DNA from: Neorhizobium galegae
Lineage (GTDB): Bacteria; Pseudomonadota; Alphaproteobacteria; Rhizobiales; Rhizobiaceae
Length of the DNA stretch: 64,000 nt
Assembly (NCBI RefSeq): GCF_017877055.1
Contig: NZ_JAGIPG010000004.1
Span: forward strand, 558,001-622,000
Direction of reading: 5' to 3'
The notes below the pieces were generated by a model. That model ran no database searches. It saw only the letters and a program-made list of their open reading frames with translations, and had not been told where the DNA came from. Positions 63,611 to 64,000 of the stretch are shown here, in pieces. The stretch's first letter is position 1, and each line of letters begins with the position of its first letter. The translations under genes were made by a program, and so were the position numbers.

Positions 63611-64000
63611 TCACGACTTCTGGAACATGGCGAGCATGCGCCGTGTTACCAGAAAACCCCCGACGATGTTGACTGTGGCGATCAGCACCGAAAGCGCCGA
63701 CAATACAACGACAAGCCAATTCCCAGACCCTACCTGCAACAGCGCGCCCAGAATGACGATGCCGCTGATGGCGTTGGTCACTGCCATCAGCGGAGTATGC
63801 AGCGAGTGGGAGACGTTCCAGATTACCTGGAAGCCGATGAAGCAGGCCAGTACGAAGACGATGAAATGGTTCATGAAGCTCGAAGGCGCATAGGCGCCGA
63901 CGACAAGCAGCAGAGCGGTCGCGCACAATAGCAACAGGCCCTGGCTTAGGGTCTGCGCCTTGAACGCGGCGGTTTCCCTAGAGCGTTTTTCTTCGGGGGT
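63611..64000 (-). CDS. pntA: NAD(P) transhydrogenase subunit alpha, C-terminal part (start outside window)
   Basis: The frame is open to the window edge. It holds the C-terminal membrane domain (HFIVFVLACFIGFQVIWNVS, HTPLMAVTNAISGIVILGALL, VNIVGGFLVTRRMLAMFQK). An in-frame linker (TPEEKRSRETAAFKAQT) comes before it and shows the chain continuing upstream. This matches the fused E. coli-type PntA rather than the separate small subunit (PntAB) found in many alphaproteobacteria. The NAD-binding domain would lie beyond the window. Confidence 0.85.
   Translation of the reverse strand, partial: TPEEKRSRETAAFKAQTLSQGLLLLCATALLLVVGAYAPSSFMNHFIVFVLACFIGFQVIWNVSHSLHTPLMAVTNAISGIVILGALLQVGSGNWLVVVLSALSVLIATVNIVGGFLVTRRMLAMFQKS

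Noticed and set aside
62488..63672. Plus-strand open frame of 394 codons
   Set aside because: It is antisense to pntB, rich in Arg, Asp and His as expected for a mirror frame, and has no recognisable domain.
1..64000. CRISPR arrays, tRNA or rRNA genes, replication origin
   Set aside because: No regularly spaced repeats, tRNA-like cloverleaf ends or rRNA sequence were noticed on reading, and no repABC or dnaA-type genes are present.

Overview
The window reads as an accessory replicon or genomic-island segment of a rhizobial alphaproteobacterium (Rhizobium/Agrobacterium/Ensifer type). This is inferred from moderately high G+C, many small-molecule import systems each paired with catabolic enzymes and a LysR, Lrp or MocR regulator, a tandem glycine riboswitch ahead of gcvTHP, and many insertion-sequence remnants. 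I see no rRNA, tRNA, CRISPR array or replication origin.

Layout. 1-7.8 kb: the end of an ABC-type FtsX permease gene with its HlyD-like adaptor, then a complete Tn3-family transposon (2384-5599) that carries only tnpA and abuts a truncated RND efflux pump gene whose adaptor gene is intact. 8.3-17.3 kb: a locus with a MocR-type regulator, a polar amino-acid ABC importer, an amidase, RidA, a flavodoxin-fold quinone reductase, a DHCW cupin and two EctC-like (ectoine synthase) cupins, but no ectA or ectB. A 39-bp palindrome lies in both main promoters of this locus, which is my best candidate for an undescribed pathway. 17.4-19.8 kb: decayed genes (SBP fragment, frameshifted MetC-like lyase, frameshifted LysR).

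20.2-32.6 kb: a catabolic cluster with aldehyde dehydrogenase, Baeyer-Villiger-type monooxygenase, esterase, GMC alcohol oxidase/dehydrogenase, TRAP transporter, SnoaL-like protein, dienelactone hydrolase, SDR, class II aldolase and a LysR regulator. Together they could turn an imported alcohol or ketone into an ester or lactone and then acids. 33-41 kb: TauE exporter, a tiny two-gene operon, class V aminotransferase with a divergent Lrp regulator, GST, a PPOX-ferredoxin-reductase fusion, LysR and a CMD-like protein.

41.4-56.3 kb: an amidohydrolase pseudogene, lipA, an isochorismatase-fold hydrolase, a DUF1097 membrane protein, then an XRE-cupin regulator, glutamine-synthetase-like ligase, nitrilase and class I glutamine amidotransferase. 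These are followed by a glycine riboswitch and gcvT-gcvH-gcvP-sdaA-glyA, a self-contained glycine-to-serine-to-pyruvate module; lipA could supply the lipoyl group for GcvH. 56.4-60.3 kb: a gene graveyard with an IS630 element split by an IS110/IS1111-type element. 60.3-64 kb: a LysR gene whose 3' end is supplied by the IS630 end, two small secreted paralogues, and pntB-pntA running off the window.
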